Source: Tubiluchus corallicola (lineage: Eukaryota > Priapulida > Priapulimorpha > Priapulimorphida > Tubiluchidae). From it: 60,000 nt of DNA. Position numbers and translations under genes: made by a program. The stretch spans positions 266,001 to 326,000 of the forward strand of contig JAQGDQ010000188.1 of assembly GCA_030141605.1 (NCBI GenBank). The letters run 5' to 3'. The notes below the pieces were generated by a model. The model was given only the letters and a program-made list of their open reading frames with translations. It did no database searches and was not told the DNA's origin. This document shows, piece by piece, positions 12,801 through 27,800 of the stretch (position 1 is its first letter; every line of letters starts with the position of its first letter).

Positions 12801-15800
12801 TTTAACCGAATAACGTTTTACTATTATTGCAATAGTTATTGTTATTATAGAAACATTTCATTGTGTGAAGCAGCGAAAATTGCACATATTATCGAATAAA
12901 CGCACGAAAGGCCACATTACAAACAAAAAATAATAAAAAGCAATTTAAAAATGTTGATATGAATCTGGTTATTTTAAAGCAACTTCAAAAAAAGTTCAAA
13001 AAAATCAAATTAAACTTTTGATCCACATTCAGCAATACTTTATCACACTACCTGTTTAGGTCCTACATTGAAATATTAAAAAATAATTTACATTTTTTAC
13101 ATATGTAAGTATTACTTACATATATAAGTATTATAAGTATATATAATTACAAAACATGTATCACCCAGAGTAGATACAGAAGGATTACATAAAGCAGTTA
13201 ATGTTGTATTTTTACTCAAACTTTTTATCTATTATTGACTGTAAAGCCTTAGAGCACTTTATGGTTTTGAGGCTATAAATAAATAATAATAATAATTAGT
13301 ATTAATATCTGTAAAATACACAGGGGTTCTGACGTTCTTTTTAAGAGGGACAAACATACGTGTACGGGAGGAAGTTGTAAAAAGAGGTGTTGAAAGAATT
13401 TGACCCGAAAATTTTCTAAGTTGCTCCGCGCCGAATTTGAGTGATTTCCAAATAAGCAAAGCAATTATTTAGAATAACAAAAATGTCTGAAAAACAAATT
13501 ATTTATACTTATACTTAATACTTATTTATATTTACATTTATTTATATATTTATTTATTTATATTTGTATATGTATATACTGTAGAGAAATTATATTACGA
13601 GTTTTATAAAAAAATCATGATTCCAACAAGATACAACTTGGTTTCTTTTTTATGTGCAAACATACAAATGCTTTCAGATATACATTTCAATTGTTTTAGA
13701 AATTAAAAATAACATAATGGTGGTGGTCTATTTTTTTTTGCAAATATGTCTGAAACCTTGCCGGTATATTAATGAACAGTGTAAAAGATTTAAAAGAGTC
13801 TATGCGGTTTTAATTAAACCTAGTGAACCAATTTTGGTAGCAGGTACCAAAGTCGTCATATTATCATTAAAATAAAAAGCTAAGAAAAAAAGAATTGGCA
13901 TACTAGGAATGCTTTAATAGTAGTTAGTAAAAAGGTGGTACCGCAACACCTTTTGAAGTTTGATATTTTAAAACAGAATTATTTTCCATAGAAATAATTC
14001 AGATTTTGCCCTGAAAGCGTACAATTTATTTGTCCAGGGAGGACTGCCCCATCCCAAATCCACCACCATGTGCACCCATGGTGCAGATGTCCGCCTGCAA
14101 CAATTTTCGAATATTTTTAAAATGAACTACACCTACACGAATATGCTTTATAGGCTCTCATAGTACAATCCGCAAAAATATTCTCGTTTAATAAGGCTAA
14201 TTAATTATGCTTACATTTTTAGGGTAATTGCACTATCATAATATTAACAAAACTACTCAGTTCCCTGGGGCTTCATTTAAACTCTGGTTCATTTAACAGG
14301 GAAGTACGTGACGCTATCATGATATATGCTCTAATCATACACATTTGATAAAACAGAATAGTTGACGTGTCGCTTAGTGTAGACGCACAACTCAAGTTCG
14401 ATTTATAAACTGAATATTTACAATTTTTGACGTAAAAATGTTAATTTTATACCAGAAACGTTTTAAGCATAAAAGCGTTTATAATGCGAATTTATAAATT
14501 CTTCTACAGTATATGTAATGTCATTTACATATGGCTAGCGCCTAGCCGTAATAATTCCAGGTATTTGACCATATAATCACAGCTGTATGGACATTATTTT
14601 TAGAGTAGAAGCATTTTAATGCCCTCACTACCTATGATTAACTTTACGATGAAAAAGTCGCACATACAACTTACATTTGTCCATTGTAATCAGGCAGGTT
14701 AGTCCTGTCACCCAAATACTGGCCTCATCAGGAGAACTAGCAATCAGGTCAAGGGTGTCGTAACTCTCTCCGTAGATAATAGAAAAACCACACTCTGGCG
14801 TGGTATCCTTGTTAGTGGTTTCCATGTGTCGAAACACATCTGTATTCATACCTGGCCGCACCTCCTTTACGATCTCCACTGGAACTATCAAAAACACACA
14901 ACATTAATGTGCAGGGGTCATGATGCAAAGTACATTTACAGCATTATCATTACAACGAATTTAATAACAAATATAAATAACAAGTTAACAACATTCAACA
15001 CAATTTAATAACAAATATAAATAACAAGTTATCAACATTCAACACAAACTAAATGCGTGTATAAATTGTACAAACATTATGCGGTGACAGAATATGTAAT
15101 AGGTCAAGCGACAGTATACATCGTTACCGAGTCTATGCTAAATGCACAAGTAGTTCACTCGCTTCCACGTAAAATACTCTGTTGTCGTACCCAAGGACTA
15201 TTGCACACTTCATTGCTATTGAAAGAAAAACTGATTTTTCTTCTTTATGCAGTTCAGCATTGTGGAAGCAGGACTCAACGACAATGCTTACTCAGTGTGG
15301 ATGAATGTTGTCAGACAAGAACCTCATTATCAAGGTAAGGGTATTCCTTTAAGACAAGTTCAAATGTGTATTATTTCCACCTCAATGGATTCACGTGAAA
15401 GCAACCTAACACGTATAATTGTGTTAAAGTTATAAATTTGTCAACACTCTTGACTTTTCTTATGTGCAAGCTAGAACTTTTTTGTATTTCCTGTCTGTTG
15501 TTAGGTTTGGCTTCAAAAATTTGGTTAGAATTCATTCCACCATTAATTAACTATATCGAAACTAGAATTATAAATAATTAATTACGTTAGAAAAATTCCA
15601 AACATAAATACAAAAAAAACAAGTACAAATAAACAAAACCAAACGACGCACTGTACGGTATTTTAATCATGAAGCAGTTCATTAAGTAGCAAACAAAACC
15701 AACAGACACACAAAACGTATTGTTAATCATGACGAAGTTCATTAACTAGCTTTGTCAATACAGTGACGCCTTTGGATTCTGTGCTGTTACACGATTTTAC

Positions 15801-18800
15801 CTTTAACAGTCACAATAATAGCGGTTTGTATTAACAAGTAATCCACCGGTGGATTCTTAGCGCGCGGTGCATTTTATTTGCCCATAAAACAACATGATCA
15901 GATTTAGAATTTTAGCACATGAAAGCCCACGTTCACCGAAACAAGCGACGAATAGAAACGTGTGAAAATTGGAATGACGAACACATAAAATGTTTCAATG
16001 AAAGCAGAAAATTACACAGAAGCAAACAAAGAAGGACTTTTAATGTTTATCCACATTCGAGAATATACTTTGGCAGGCAGTTTTCTAGTCCTGAGCACTG
16101 CAGAGACTTTCACTTCGCTACTTACTTCGGAAGTAAACAAAGACACGTTTCCCAGCATAAACATTTCAAAAGTAAATGCCCAGGACCCATAAATGCCACC
16201 TCGTCGTGTCCCGCGCGCCAAACTCACCACTTCTCACGTAACAATTTCAATGACAATTTAACATGAACTGCAATTTCGATATACGTGGTTTTCTTACGTA
16301 TAAGCTCGACTGAGCGGTACAAGGTTATGAAAATTTCCAATTCACAGTGGACCAATATGAAGAAAAAAACTCCTGCCAAAAAATTCTGTAGATCCATATA
16401 CTTAAAGTAAGCTACAATAGATAATTATATTTCAATATAGACTTTCACATTAAATTGCGAAACGTGAAGAATTTTTCAAAGTCACCACTTTTCTTACCAC
16501 AATTAAAATACGTAGATTAGTTTTATATTCAAGACACTCTGACCCTTAATATTCGAAATATGAGTTAAATGTCTTTACGTGTTGGTAATGTTTTTAGAAT
16601 GGCCCTAGGAACACCTTAATGTTTTTACACCACAACTGATCAATTTCCAGCTAAGATTTTGCTCTCTCGCCAAAGGCAAAGTAGATTCTAATTTATCTTC
16701 GAGTTAGACTCTCTTAAGCATCTCTGTATAACACATGACATGTCTGTTGAGGTTTTGTGAAGGGCGAACATTCTGATATACAAGCCTGCCATAAAACACT
16801 AATGATTCTCTGACAGAGCTGGGATAAAGAAATAAAATAATGACTTTAACAATCTTCAAATGCTGTCCACACACATAATAAACTAAATATTTTATAACAC
16901 AAACTGATCGCTGAGACTTTTGTGTGGGTTAATATTGCTGTAAGCAACAAAAAAGTGGCAATGATTTTAAAGCCAGCCGCAGTCACCAATTTAGGCCATT
17001 GCTACACTTTTACATACGGAAAGTTCTTACAGGGGAGAGTATGAAATGAACTGCATTGACGTATCATAATACTACATGAAATAACATTGACTGTTGGAAT
17101 TCTATTTATTCGATAAATTCAACATAGAAACTGCTAAACATCTATTCACGGTTACGTGATGACGTCACTGAACACAACTTAATTACAACCTTGAATGCTC
17201 TAAGCCTACGATTTCATTGACTCGGGCGCACAAGTCCTAAAACAAGCAATATCGGTGGAAAGTTTGCCCACGGATCAATGAAATCAGTTGCTAAAACACG
17301 AAATAAGACACGCAGAGTAACAAGAAACTTACTTTTAGCTTTATTGGGCTTCTTTGATGTTGGATGCCAGCGAATAGATGACATGTCTTCATCAAGGATA
17401 AAGAATCGATTGTACTGCCTTGAACTGGATCTAACTTTTACCAGTTCGCTGCCAGCCTGCATACAATGTAGACAATCAGATGCTGCAAGAATAAGAAGAT
17501 AATCTTATGTTATTTCAATAGAATGCAAAAGGACTCAAAGAAATGTTCTAACTGTGGTAGCCAGAATTAAATAAACGTTACGATTTAGGGCCATTTACTC
17601 ACACGCAGGCCTGAATTCTCACCCCTATACCATACGTTATAAAGAGCATAGTCGGCATGCAAACTAGAGTCCCTATGTTTACAGCGTAATCGGTACTCTA
17701 ACACAACTCTACACAACCAAACAGCAGCGCCACTTAAGTCAATCGTAATAGTCTATCGTACGCTTGCACGAAGCTTAAATGTTCTTTAATATAAGCTGCA
17801 AATTTTTTTATTCTTTAAATACATGCTCTATAGACCATTAGTTGATTATATAAACTATAACCCAAGACCTCAACTAGGTCCTACATTGATATGCAAAATT
17901 TTATATTACTAGGTATGACTACTGTGTTGCAGAGTATGCGGAACTACGTTGTAACAGTAACAAAATGTTCAAGCGTAAGCGCATGTGGTAGTAAAAACTA
18001 CCATAATGGAAAGAATTGTGGAATAAAAGAACAATTGAAAGAAACTACCAGTCTGGAATGAATTTGAAGACAAGTCAAAACAAACCAGTCGGGACAAATA
18101 AGTTTGCTCTACCGCTGATTGTGACAGGCGAACCTACCACTTTACATTATGCATGCATTATAAAAAACACATCGGGCGGCTGGGATTGGCCCCGATAATT
18201 TTCTTTTTGGCGACTAGTCCAAATTCCTCGCGTTTTCCACATGTATTCACCCAATATTTTTTATTTCCAGGCAGCCTTGGCTGCGTTTGCTGCAGGCTGC
18301 GGTGCACCGACGCGGATGTGCAAAGGTCGCTGTGAAAAAACGTGTAGCAAATTGCACAAAAGCATGACATTACAGAAAAGTACAATGTAAACTGTATGTA
18401 AAGCCTACCACTAAGTGCATTATTTATTACAAAATTACTGGTAACTTATTTATTATACGTCAAAAGAACAGATGCTGAGACGATGACTAACAAATTGCAG
18501 CTCTTATTAGGAGAATAAACAGAAGCAGCTGCTCCGCCTGCATTATAGTTATAGAAATACGCTACAAACTTTGAAGGTGAAGGTTTCAAAACAGTAACAG
18601 TCCGGATTCACCTTACCGCATTAACACTCAGGGTGTTAATTGTTCACAAGTTTGCCGACAATGTTTTCTGTTCAGCGCGTATCAAATATTAATTAATGAA
18701 AGCTGCCATACAAATTTACAGGAATTCATTGGCGAATTAACAGTATGACTGCGTTTTTTATTCTAGAAACGATCACAGTATCTTTAGTAAGTCACATACG

Positions 18801-21800
18801 TGACGGAAGCCATTTTTGTTAAAAATACTGATAAAAATTCATGCCAAATCGAACCACCCATGTACTCGTATGTTCATTATGAGGATGAAGAACGGACTTC
18901 TTGACGAATGTCTATAACCCTTATTCATGGACATATGCAAAAAGAAATTTATAAAGATTAAAAAATCTATTTTAATTGTTATATTTACGTATCATGTTCT
19001 GGATAATGATTTTAACCACACTCAGTCCGTGCCAACAGACATGTAGGTCTACAGATTAACTGACACTATATAGTTTGTTTACAGGCACTTTAAGTCAAGT
19101 TCACAAGCATACAAAATTATAAATTATGCAGAACTCTACTTGCAATGTGGCACCTGTTAAATATGCTGTTTTAAGCTTATGGATGTTATTTAGAATTAGA
19201 CATACTAGAAACTTATGGGTGTTATTTAGAAACTTTGTTAACAGATGTTTTAACTCAAAATTTAATTTCAAATTACAAAAAATTGTACATTCGTACACAC
19301 CAGAAGCTTACATTTATGCACAATGATCATGATAGCATGAATTACAAAACGTAAATCTAATAAAGCATTTGAAGAATAAAATTTTGTTTAAAACTTAATC
19401 ATTTCAAATTAAAATAATAATTAACATACGAAAAAGATTTGTTGCAACGTTGAAAACTGCTACCAATACAGGTAATAAAAGTGTAACACGCACATATACA
19501 AGTATTATTACATACGGCCTTACAGTTATACTGTTTTACCTAGGTGCATACTGATTTTAGCAATAAAACGACAAAATGTAGAGTTCTTTAACAAAAGGAC
19601 ACTGCTTACATTCAACATATTCAAAGCAGTGATATAGCCAGCCAATGGATTAACAAGATCAGAGTAATTAATAAAAAGGGGGATACGCAATACAACTCCA
19701 CGAAATATGTCTTCTCTCTGTCCTTCTGCTGCACTTCTCAACAATAATTTTGCTGCATTGCTATTTTCCAACTCTATGAAATCCACAAATTTGGAGAAGA
19801 CGAAACACCCTAGATGTTGCGTGCAACATCAAAGTTAATGCAACATCCATAATTAGCATTAGGTTTAGGGTTGTCACACCAAAGTCGGTCCTCGCATCTA
19901 TAAAATCGGATAAAATATAGTATTTTGTTGACTTTCTTCCTGGAATAAATAAAGATTTCAGTGCAGTCTCCAGGTTCCAAATTTTTAATGTCACTGACTA
20001 AGACGGAAAACACTGCTAATGGATCAGCTTCTAGTATGAGAAATGTGGCGGCCACAGGAGTTTCGCTACCATGTCTTTTCCTCGATGGAAATATATCTAG
20101 CGTTTTGTGATGATGCATGAACACACTTGATATTTCAGTATCATTTAGCATGCCGGATACAGCCGGTCCTTGAGCAAAAGATTTAGCGTCTATTGTAGGA
20201 AAACGTATTTGAAGAAAAAATATCGTGCAAAACTTTTTTCTATTTGCAATAGAAGATTTCAAGTTTTTTTCGTTTACATTGAGAACCAGCCCACTTAGTA
20301 GCTGCTTTAAAGAGCAACTCTTCCTTAAGCTTCAAGCCATCGCGTTTAACTATCATCAACAAACTGTCATAGTCTAATGACAGAAAACTTTCTGACTTTA
20401 CCACAGCCTCTGCAGAGATGTCAATAATTTGCAAACATTTCTCCTTTAATGGCTTCATGTTGCCAGAATAGTACAACATTAAGGCTTGCAAAATGACACC
20501 AACGTTTTGTGGAGTAACGTTAACCTCCAAAAACTTTATAACCACAATAACAAGTGCACGAAATTGTACTTCTTGGCAGAGTACAAAACAACAAGAGCGG
20601 TTTCACCTGTGAGTTGTGCTCTGTCTGTGTAAATAAACTTAATTAGTAGCTGGAATGGTTCTGGTTCTATATCAGGCACCATTATGCTCCCTGCAGTATC
20701 TTCACTAGATGGACCAGTCAACATCGCTTTAAATACGTCGCTCCGCAGTCCTAAAACCAGTCGTGAAGCTCTGATAGGAACAAGAGCTGCTACGAAAGTC
20801 ACGTCATAGAAATTGTCGTTGTTGTACACATGAGTAAATTTTTCACTACGTCAATAATTCATAGCGTCCAAAGTTGCGACATTTGTTTGCTGAGAGCAGG
20901 CACACACAACGTCAATTTTTGAACTTGAACTTCAAGATCTTGAACTTGAACACCATCCACCAAAGTAGCCTTGGTTAGCAATTATGAAAGTGAATTAAAA
21001 AATTCTCAGGGGATTTCTTATCTTTTACTTCAGTCCCACAACATAGCAATGAACAACAGTGCCCGCTACACTGATGGGTGAAATTGAAGGCTTGTCTGTC
21101 TTGAAAAGTGAAACTACGTCATCGCAATACTGCCATTTTTTTTCTGCAGGGTCGGGCAATACTAAGTACAAGTAAGGAGAAAGGACTTTCACATACACAA
21201 AGAACAAAACCAGTCTCTCTTACTCTTGCTGAAACAGCTAGTTAACACTAAATACCTCAAACACACCTAAATGTTTTTCTAAACCACAGGTAATAAAAAT
21301 AATGCACGCTTAGGCTTAAACAAATCATCCCTACCGCTTACCACAATAATAAACTATGTCTCCTGACTGCATTATATTTTTCAAGTTGACGAGTCGATGG
21401 GGCAGTACTACCCAACTTTCAACGTATTTAAACAGCACAGCGTTTAGTCAAAGACTGGACCCAAATACTTATCACGATGTTGTTCTTGTTGTAGTATGGG
21501 GATGAGCTTTTGAAAAAACTAAAGGCTAAGGCTCCGTGAATTTGCAATGGATCATTATAAAACTTTACAGGAATATACTAAAGTGAGTTCCGCATCAACT
21601 GAGAGTCGAATTTTCGAAAACCATTTTCAATTCAACTTGGCAGCAATAACATCACTTTCAAAAAACCTACTGCTCCAACAATTCTAAATAGACCGTCATG
21701 AAACTTAAAGGACAAGAAAATGGCCAACCAAAGTAAGCCTCAGAAAATTCGCAATCATATCACCTAAGTATAACCTTAAGGGAATTAAGTGCTCACGTTT

Positions 21801-24800
21801 TCGCATTTACTCCAATTTTTGTAAAATATTTCAACCGCTGCAGTAAACGTTGGCGCAGACATGTTTCATTTAGTCCGCCAATTGAAAAGCCAACATGTGA
21901 CTGATCACGTGGCACGACATCACTCCAACACAGTCGCAGTGAGTTCTGAGCACGTGTACTATAAAGATTTGTATTGTAGTGCTATGACGCCATCTAATAT
22001 GGCGCCGCCGTGACAGTTTCGCGGGAGTATTTAAAATGAAAACAAACAGGAAATTCTTTTATGGGTGAGTATGATAAACGCTTAAGATTGCCTCTAACCG
22101 TTATAATTCTTTAGCGAAAATTTTAACTAGCCCTTTTCTTGTTCTTTAATTAATAGCAACATAATAGAATGAATTCTGTATTGACTTGCAAAGTTCGATT
22201 TTCGATTTGTCGTCATAAATTCAGAATAGCACTGATGTCGTTTTCTAAATAATAACCTAAACGTAAACTTAAACCTGCGAATGAATATACTAAAGCAAAT
22301 TTCGCATCTGTTGACGGTGCCAGATTTTTGAATTTTGATCCACTACTTCGATTTTAGTGAGTCCTTCGGCCAATAGTTTGAGTAGAACCTATTGTTAAAA
22401 ACTGTTTGCGAACAGTGCCAAGCGATATTTAATAAATATTGGAATTAACTAGCAATTTTTATTTTTTAGATGAGCATTTAGATGATTATCAAGAGCAAGC
22501 CCCTGTAGTCAGACAATAAACCCGGCAACGGTACCTAGTTAGGTTCGAATGCATGTACAGACATCCTGTATTCCTGTAGCAACAAGATAAATGGAGTACG
22601 TCAGAGAAAATGACCCGGTAACAGTTTTTCAGGTTGCCATTCATCCATTTGCTAAATCTACACATTTGGCGCAGCTAAGTACACATTGTTCCACTCAGAT
22701 ATTTACTTCGTCCGAAGGTTAAGCGTTAGAGATTCATTTTATTACTTTAACAAAATTTTTATATACATGCACGTCTATGAAACTAATCGCCTTCTTGTCA
22801 GGAATCTTGAAAATGGTGCTACCCTAATTCCTTAACCTTTAACCTATATCAAGATATTAAGATCGTCATCATACCTGCAATAGAACATGCAATATAGCTA
22901 ATATATTACAACCATCTAAAATGAGGTGATGTCAGATGAGTCAGACAAGGATTCCTTGACCATAAACAACCATATTTAGGCGCCAAAATCATCATTATAT
23001 CTGCTCTAACAGCTAAGACATGGCCCTTATAAGCTAGCAACAGCTATCAGCCATCTTGATAATGGCTGCCATTTTGGACGGTTTTCGTTTGAACCCACAT
23101 TCAAAATTAATCACCCTGCTAAGTTCTAGCACTGTGCAGTTTCATGGTTTTAAGGCACAGGGAGATGCTGGTAACATCACTGTGCTACGTTATCTGTTCT
23201 ATCTAAATGCACCAGCAACAGTAGGTCCAAATAAATACCAGTTTGGTGACTTCTGTACAGGAGAAAGTGAGTACAACAAGGCAAATATTGATCAGAATAG
23301 TCCGCTAAACATTTTGATATATGTCTCAAATTTTTGCAAGACGGGCTGATTAAATGTCAAACTCATTTTGGCAATTCTATTCGCTTAATAAAAATAGGAA
23401 TGAAGTTGGAAGTTGCTGATGCTCGGGGATTGCCTTAATCCTTATTGTGACTCTGTACGACGAACAAAAAAGCTGGGAAAATGGAGACGGAAATGAAATT
23501 CAGAAATAAAATCTGAATTTAATAATAAGATACAACGAAAATGCTTGCGAAGAGCCTATTTATCAATTCTTGGTGTTTATAAAATGAATTAACAGAAAAC
23601 ACTTACTGTGTTAGTAAGTACTATTTTGATGTGATAACATTCATTTTTTCGCTAATAATGCAATTTTTTACTTAGTGCTTGGAGCACGAAAAAAATGCTT
23701 GAGAAGGTTAAGTACATACTAGTCCGTACAAAGACCAAATGCCGCCCCCCCCTAATTAGTAATTATCAGTGGATTACTTCTTTGACTTCAGACCAGAGGT
23801 AAAATACTGTAGATGTACTTACCATTTATAAAAATAAGGTATTTGTACTTGAGCATAAAGTACTTCAAAGTATCAAGTACTTTTCAAGTATTTTACAAGT
23901 ACAGTGAAATACTCATGCTTTATAACTACACAAGAAAGTAAGAAAACAGACTTGGTAACTTCTTCCCCATACTGTTAAAGCTGACATTATTCAGCCCTCC
24001 TCAGCAGCGGTACAGACAGAGCTTTGAGCATTACAGGAAATATATTTAGACTTGAGGCTGCAGGCTGACGGACATATATTTTTAAAAATTAATGTTCATT
24101 AAGTATAATTATAAATAATAGTATAATCTTGAATTAGTAATAAATGTAATGTTTTTATAAAAGACATCTATTTAACGAAAAAGTACTTGTATACCTTAAG
24201 TTTGCTGTCTACAACACAGAGAAGATATTTATTGATGATTTCTGGTACTCCCTGCAACTGCCAAAGTCATAATTAGGGGAGGAAAATACAGAGTACACAT
24301 GAAACGAAGGAACAAATTACATTTGTCAAACATGTGATACAAATTGAGAAGTATATATGTAAAAACTAATGTAAAAAGTGCATAAGCATGTGATCTCAGA
24401 CTTAGATGTGTATTGTATAACCAAAGTTTTAGTTATCATTGCACTAGAAGAAGCCCGCTCTGAAGCAGGCTTGAGGTCAAGTACTATAATTTGCACTTGA
24501 ATCAAGTACAAGTACTTTTGAACATTATCAAGTACAAAGTGCCGCAAATGGAGAAGAGCACACAGTTACTCTTTCTCTACACATCTTTCTCTGCTCAATA
24601 CTGATCCTTGCTATGTATAAAGTTAATAGGATGCATAACGTTGTTCATTTGCATAGCACTTACTATGCACCACGTAGTCACCGGCAGTCAACGCTATTCA
24701 TCATGCTCCACATTGCTTGCAAGAAATTATCCCTACATGCGATATGTATAGTGATCGATTTATCTCATTTGCCGGTCTCTATTCTACGACCTAGTCTTAT

Positions 24801-27800
24801 AAGCAAGCTGATTTTGCTTGTACACGATGGCATTTTTCGCCATTTCCATCGAGAACTGCATGGCTTCATTAGTGATTATAATGGGTACAGACTTTTAGGT
24901 ATGGCAAATTTGCAATGTTGCAGATGCTCGGTACTGCCACAGTCACAGACGAAACTAATCAAGCGTGCCATATAAGTATATAAAATAGCAATCAAAAGAG
25001 CATTCGCAAGAAGTTAAGATACATCTGATGAGTTGTCTGTCGCTTGTGTAGTATAGTTCATTACTATATTACATAATTAGGTAAACGCACCTCTGAAATA
25101 TCTAGCAGGAAAGCATAGTAGAGCGTAGAACCCGTACCATGACTGCACTCACACAAATTACCTTTCAAGTGCAACTGATTATACTAACAAACCACATTAC
25201 ATTATGAACATTCAGTTACAAGTATATTTTTCAGACCCAACGAAGCCAGATTAGTTTATTTGTCCTAAACAGAGCGTGAAGGCATGATTTTTTAAAAAAG
25301 TGCCAATGCAGCATGAACTTCAGCTCCTTACTACATTAAACTTTATTATTGTTCATTATAGTTGCTGTTAGGATATCACATTGTCGCAAAATACCGCAGC
25401 TCCACGGGTGCTTGCTAATATTAAATTTACTAACCCAGGTAGTTACATCGCATCCACAGCATTAAGCATGGAAATTGTCGTCGTCATCAGACTTTCATCT
25501 TCATCATCTAATTAGCGTAACTCCGAGTGCCAGCAGCCATGATTTTGACAAATGAATCACTCTCATTTTTTATACGTATCAGTCCTGTTCTATAAAAATT
25601 CTTCTTGGCAACTGACAACTACTTTGAATTATGCGCATCTGCCATTATGTGACCTCGTGTACGTATCTTGGAAGTACAATTAAGTAATTTAAATCAACAT
25701 CATCTTCAGGGAATCAGGGTAGCAACACATATGTATAATAATTTGCTGAGTTAATGTGACAAAAAGCGAAATTTTCATCATCGTTATCACCACTGTTAAT
25801 ATGTTACACAATCAAGTTGAGTTACATTTATTTGAACATACCTTAAAAACCTTAACCTCTAGCCAGCCTTATAAAATTTGTAATATAGAGCTTACAACGC
25901 TACTGTGAACGAATTTGGTAAGGAATCGATAATTTGTTGATAAAAAAGTTAAATCTAGATGATTCAAGGGGCATTTCCTTTCGGTCTTCGAGTAACCTGA
26001 AAATGCACTCAAATTCCAAAAACCAACTTTAAGAGGTAAAACCTTTGCCACCTGTAATGCCAGTCACTGTGAGATTACAGCACACTGCCAGGTGATTGTT
26101 CAAACTTAAAGAAATCTTCGCATTCACAACTATAGCTATTTGAACTTTTCAGGCACAGCTTTTGCACATCTGTCATTCTAGAACTAAGAATCGTTAGGCC
26201 TTGCAATTTCGGTAAAAGAGTCAGTACTAAGTGAGCAAGAATCGTGTGATATTTGCATACACAACAGCTGAAAAATAATTACATTAACACCCCTGATAAT
26301 ATTATTGAATCGATTCGTCAACTTAAGAGCCAAAATATTATTCCACAAGATCTTAATCAATAACTGCGGATGGCGACAACTGGACTTCACAATGAAGGCA
26401 ATGTAAAGAATGTAGATCAATATAATTTCATCTGGCTTCCCAAAATATGGTACATACAACAGCAAGGTTCTGCTGTTCGGCAGTTATAGTATGCACTTCG
26501 CGAATTCCAGCTGAGGCACGTTCGTGTCAAAACTGCCAGCCAATCTGACGTTAATTGCACACTGTTCATTAATCTTGCACATGCATTAGTTTTTTAGACA
26601 TCATTAAATGCGTTATGAAATGTGAAACAAAGTCGACCATTCATGCGTGATGGAAAAATGAAGCTACAAAATTTCTTCACTGTCAAAATGAAAGACTGAT
26701 AAGATAAGCAAGATAAAGTGAATTACTAATTACTACTACTAATTATTAGTTACCGGTACCACTATTTGTTGTATAAACTGTAGTTACTGTAGGGTGCTGA
26801 AATGATTTTAAATATTTATTGACCTAATGCATAATAATTATCACCTTTAATCTATAGGAAATTCGAAAATAGACGAATTCTTATAATGTAAAAATGCACA
26901 CGCAATTTATAATTTCAATGAGCTCTTTTAGACTGTGTATGTTAGGCTAAACAACATTAGTAATTGCCAGCATACCTAGTAAAAGTAAAGTCAATATTCT
27001 CCATTTTGCAGTTATTTTAGCCACTTTTAACTATTCATAAGACAATTTAGCTTCTATCTCCACACACCATAAATATTGAAAGCCATGAAAACCATAAAAA
27101 TCAATGGAAACCGTTACAGGTGCGCATCATGTATTTTTTTGTTGCCGCTGTTTCAATCTCTAGCTGCATAGAAAATGTTTAAAAAGGTAAAAAAATCATG
27201 TTTCATTGAACATGGCGTCATGTCTCGATGGCAATGTTTAATAATTCCTCGGCGTTTGTACGAGCTTTCAATCGACCAGGGATTATGCATAACGAGATAA
27301 GCTGCACGTTTAATTTTGATTAATTCGCTCGTTTTCTGAGGCGCAACTGAGGCCAGTCTCCTGAGGGCAGGGACGATAGCATTAAAGCAAATGAGATTTA
27401 CTGGCACGAAAATTGCTAGATAATTTCAAAAGTATGTGGTATTACATAGATGTTTATGTTGGCAACGTGGTGAACACTTTCAGAACCTACAGGTTTGATT
27501 AAAGAAGTCTTCCCAAGGACCACCTTAACACAGTAAATGACGTATCCCACAGAGTTCGCATGAAAACTTTTTTGTATTAATAATATACCAAACCGCAAAC
27601 CATAGAATACCACAATCATTTAGCATCGATCTTAAAGCGCTGCCTATACTTTTTAATCACACTTTTGTATGCCGGAAGCAAAGTCCGAACACATCCTTTT
27701 CATTAGCTGCACACTTCGAAATTTATTACCAGTTTAATATCTAGTAAGAAACTTCAAAGCGGTAAAATCCGAAGAATTAAACAAGTTGGAACTTTAAGTG

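Larger units (their letters stand above)
11192..14674. other. PLCL intron 3 with several repeats
   Basis: Holds the 47-bp tandem duplication, a palindrome at 13101-13123, a retroelement-type 3' tail near 13.23-13.30 kb and a long AT stretch at 13500-13580. At 12508-12610 there is a weaker imperfect duplication of about 54 bp that shares TATGTGAGCT. No exon is visible. Confidence 0.5.
14885..17332. other. PLCL intron 2 with two tandem duplications
   Basis: Holds the 44-bp and 60-bp duplications. A CpG-richer stretch around 15.9-16.25 kb includes ACTTCGGAAGT (an ETS-type palindrome) and carries open frames on both strands that match nothing I know. Confidence 0.45.

Noticed and set aside
15919-16266. 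115-codon + strand open frame in PLCL intron 2
   Set aside because: Three overlapping frames are open here, which reflects GC-richer composition rather than coding.
23056-23349. 97-codon + strand open frame
   Set aside because: Opening ATGGCTGCCATTTTGGACGG looks like repeat-type sequence; no domain seen.
24613-24975. 120-codon + strand open frame
   Set aside because: No recognisable domain; borders a repeat element; the opposite strand looks equally protein-like over part of it. Chance is likely.
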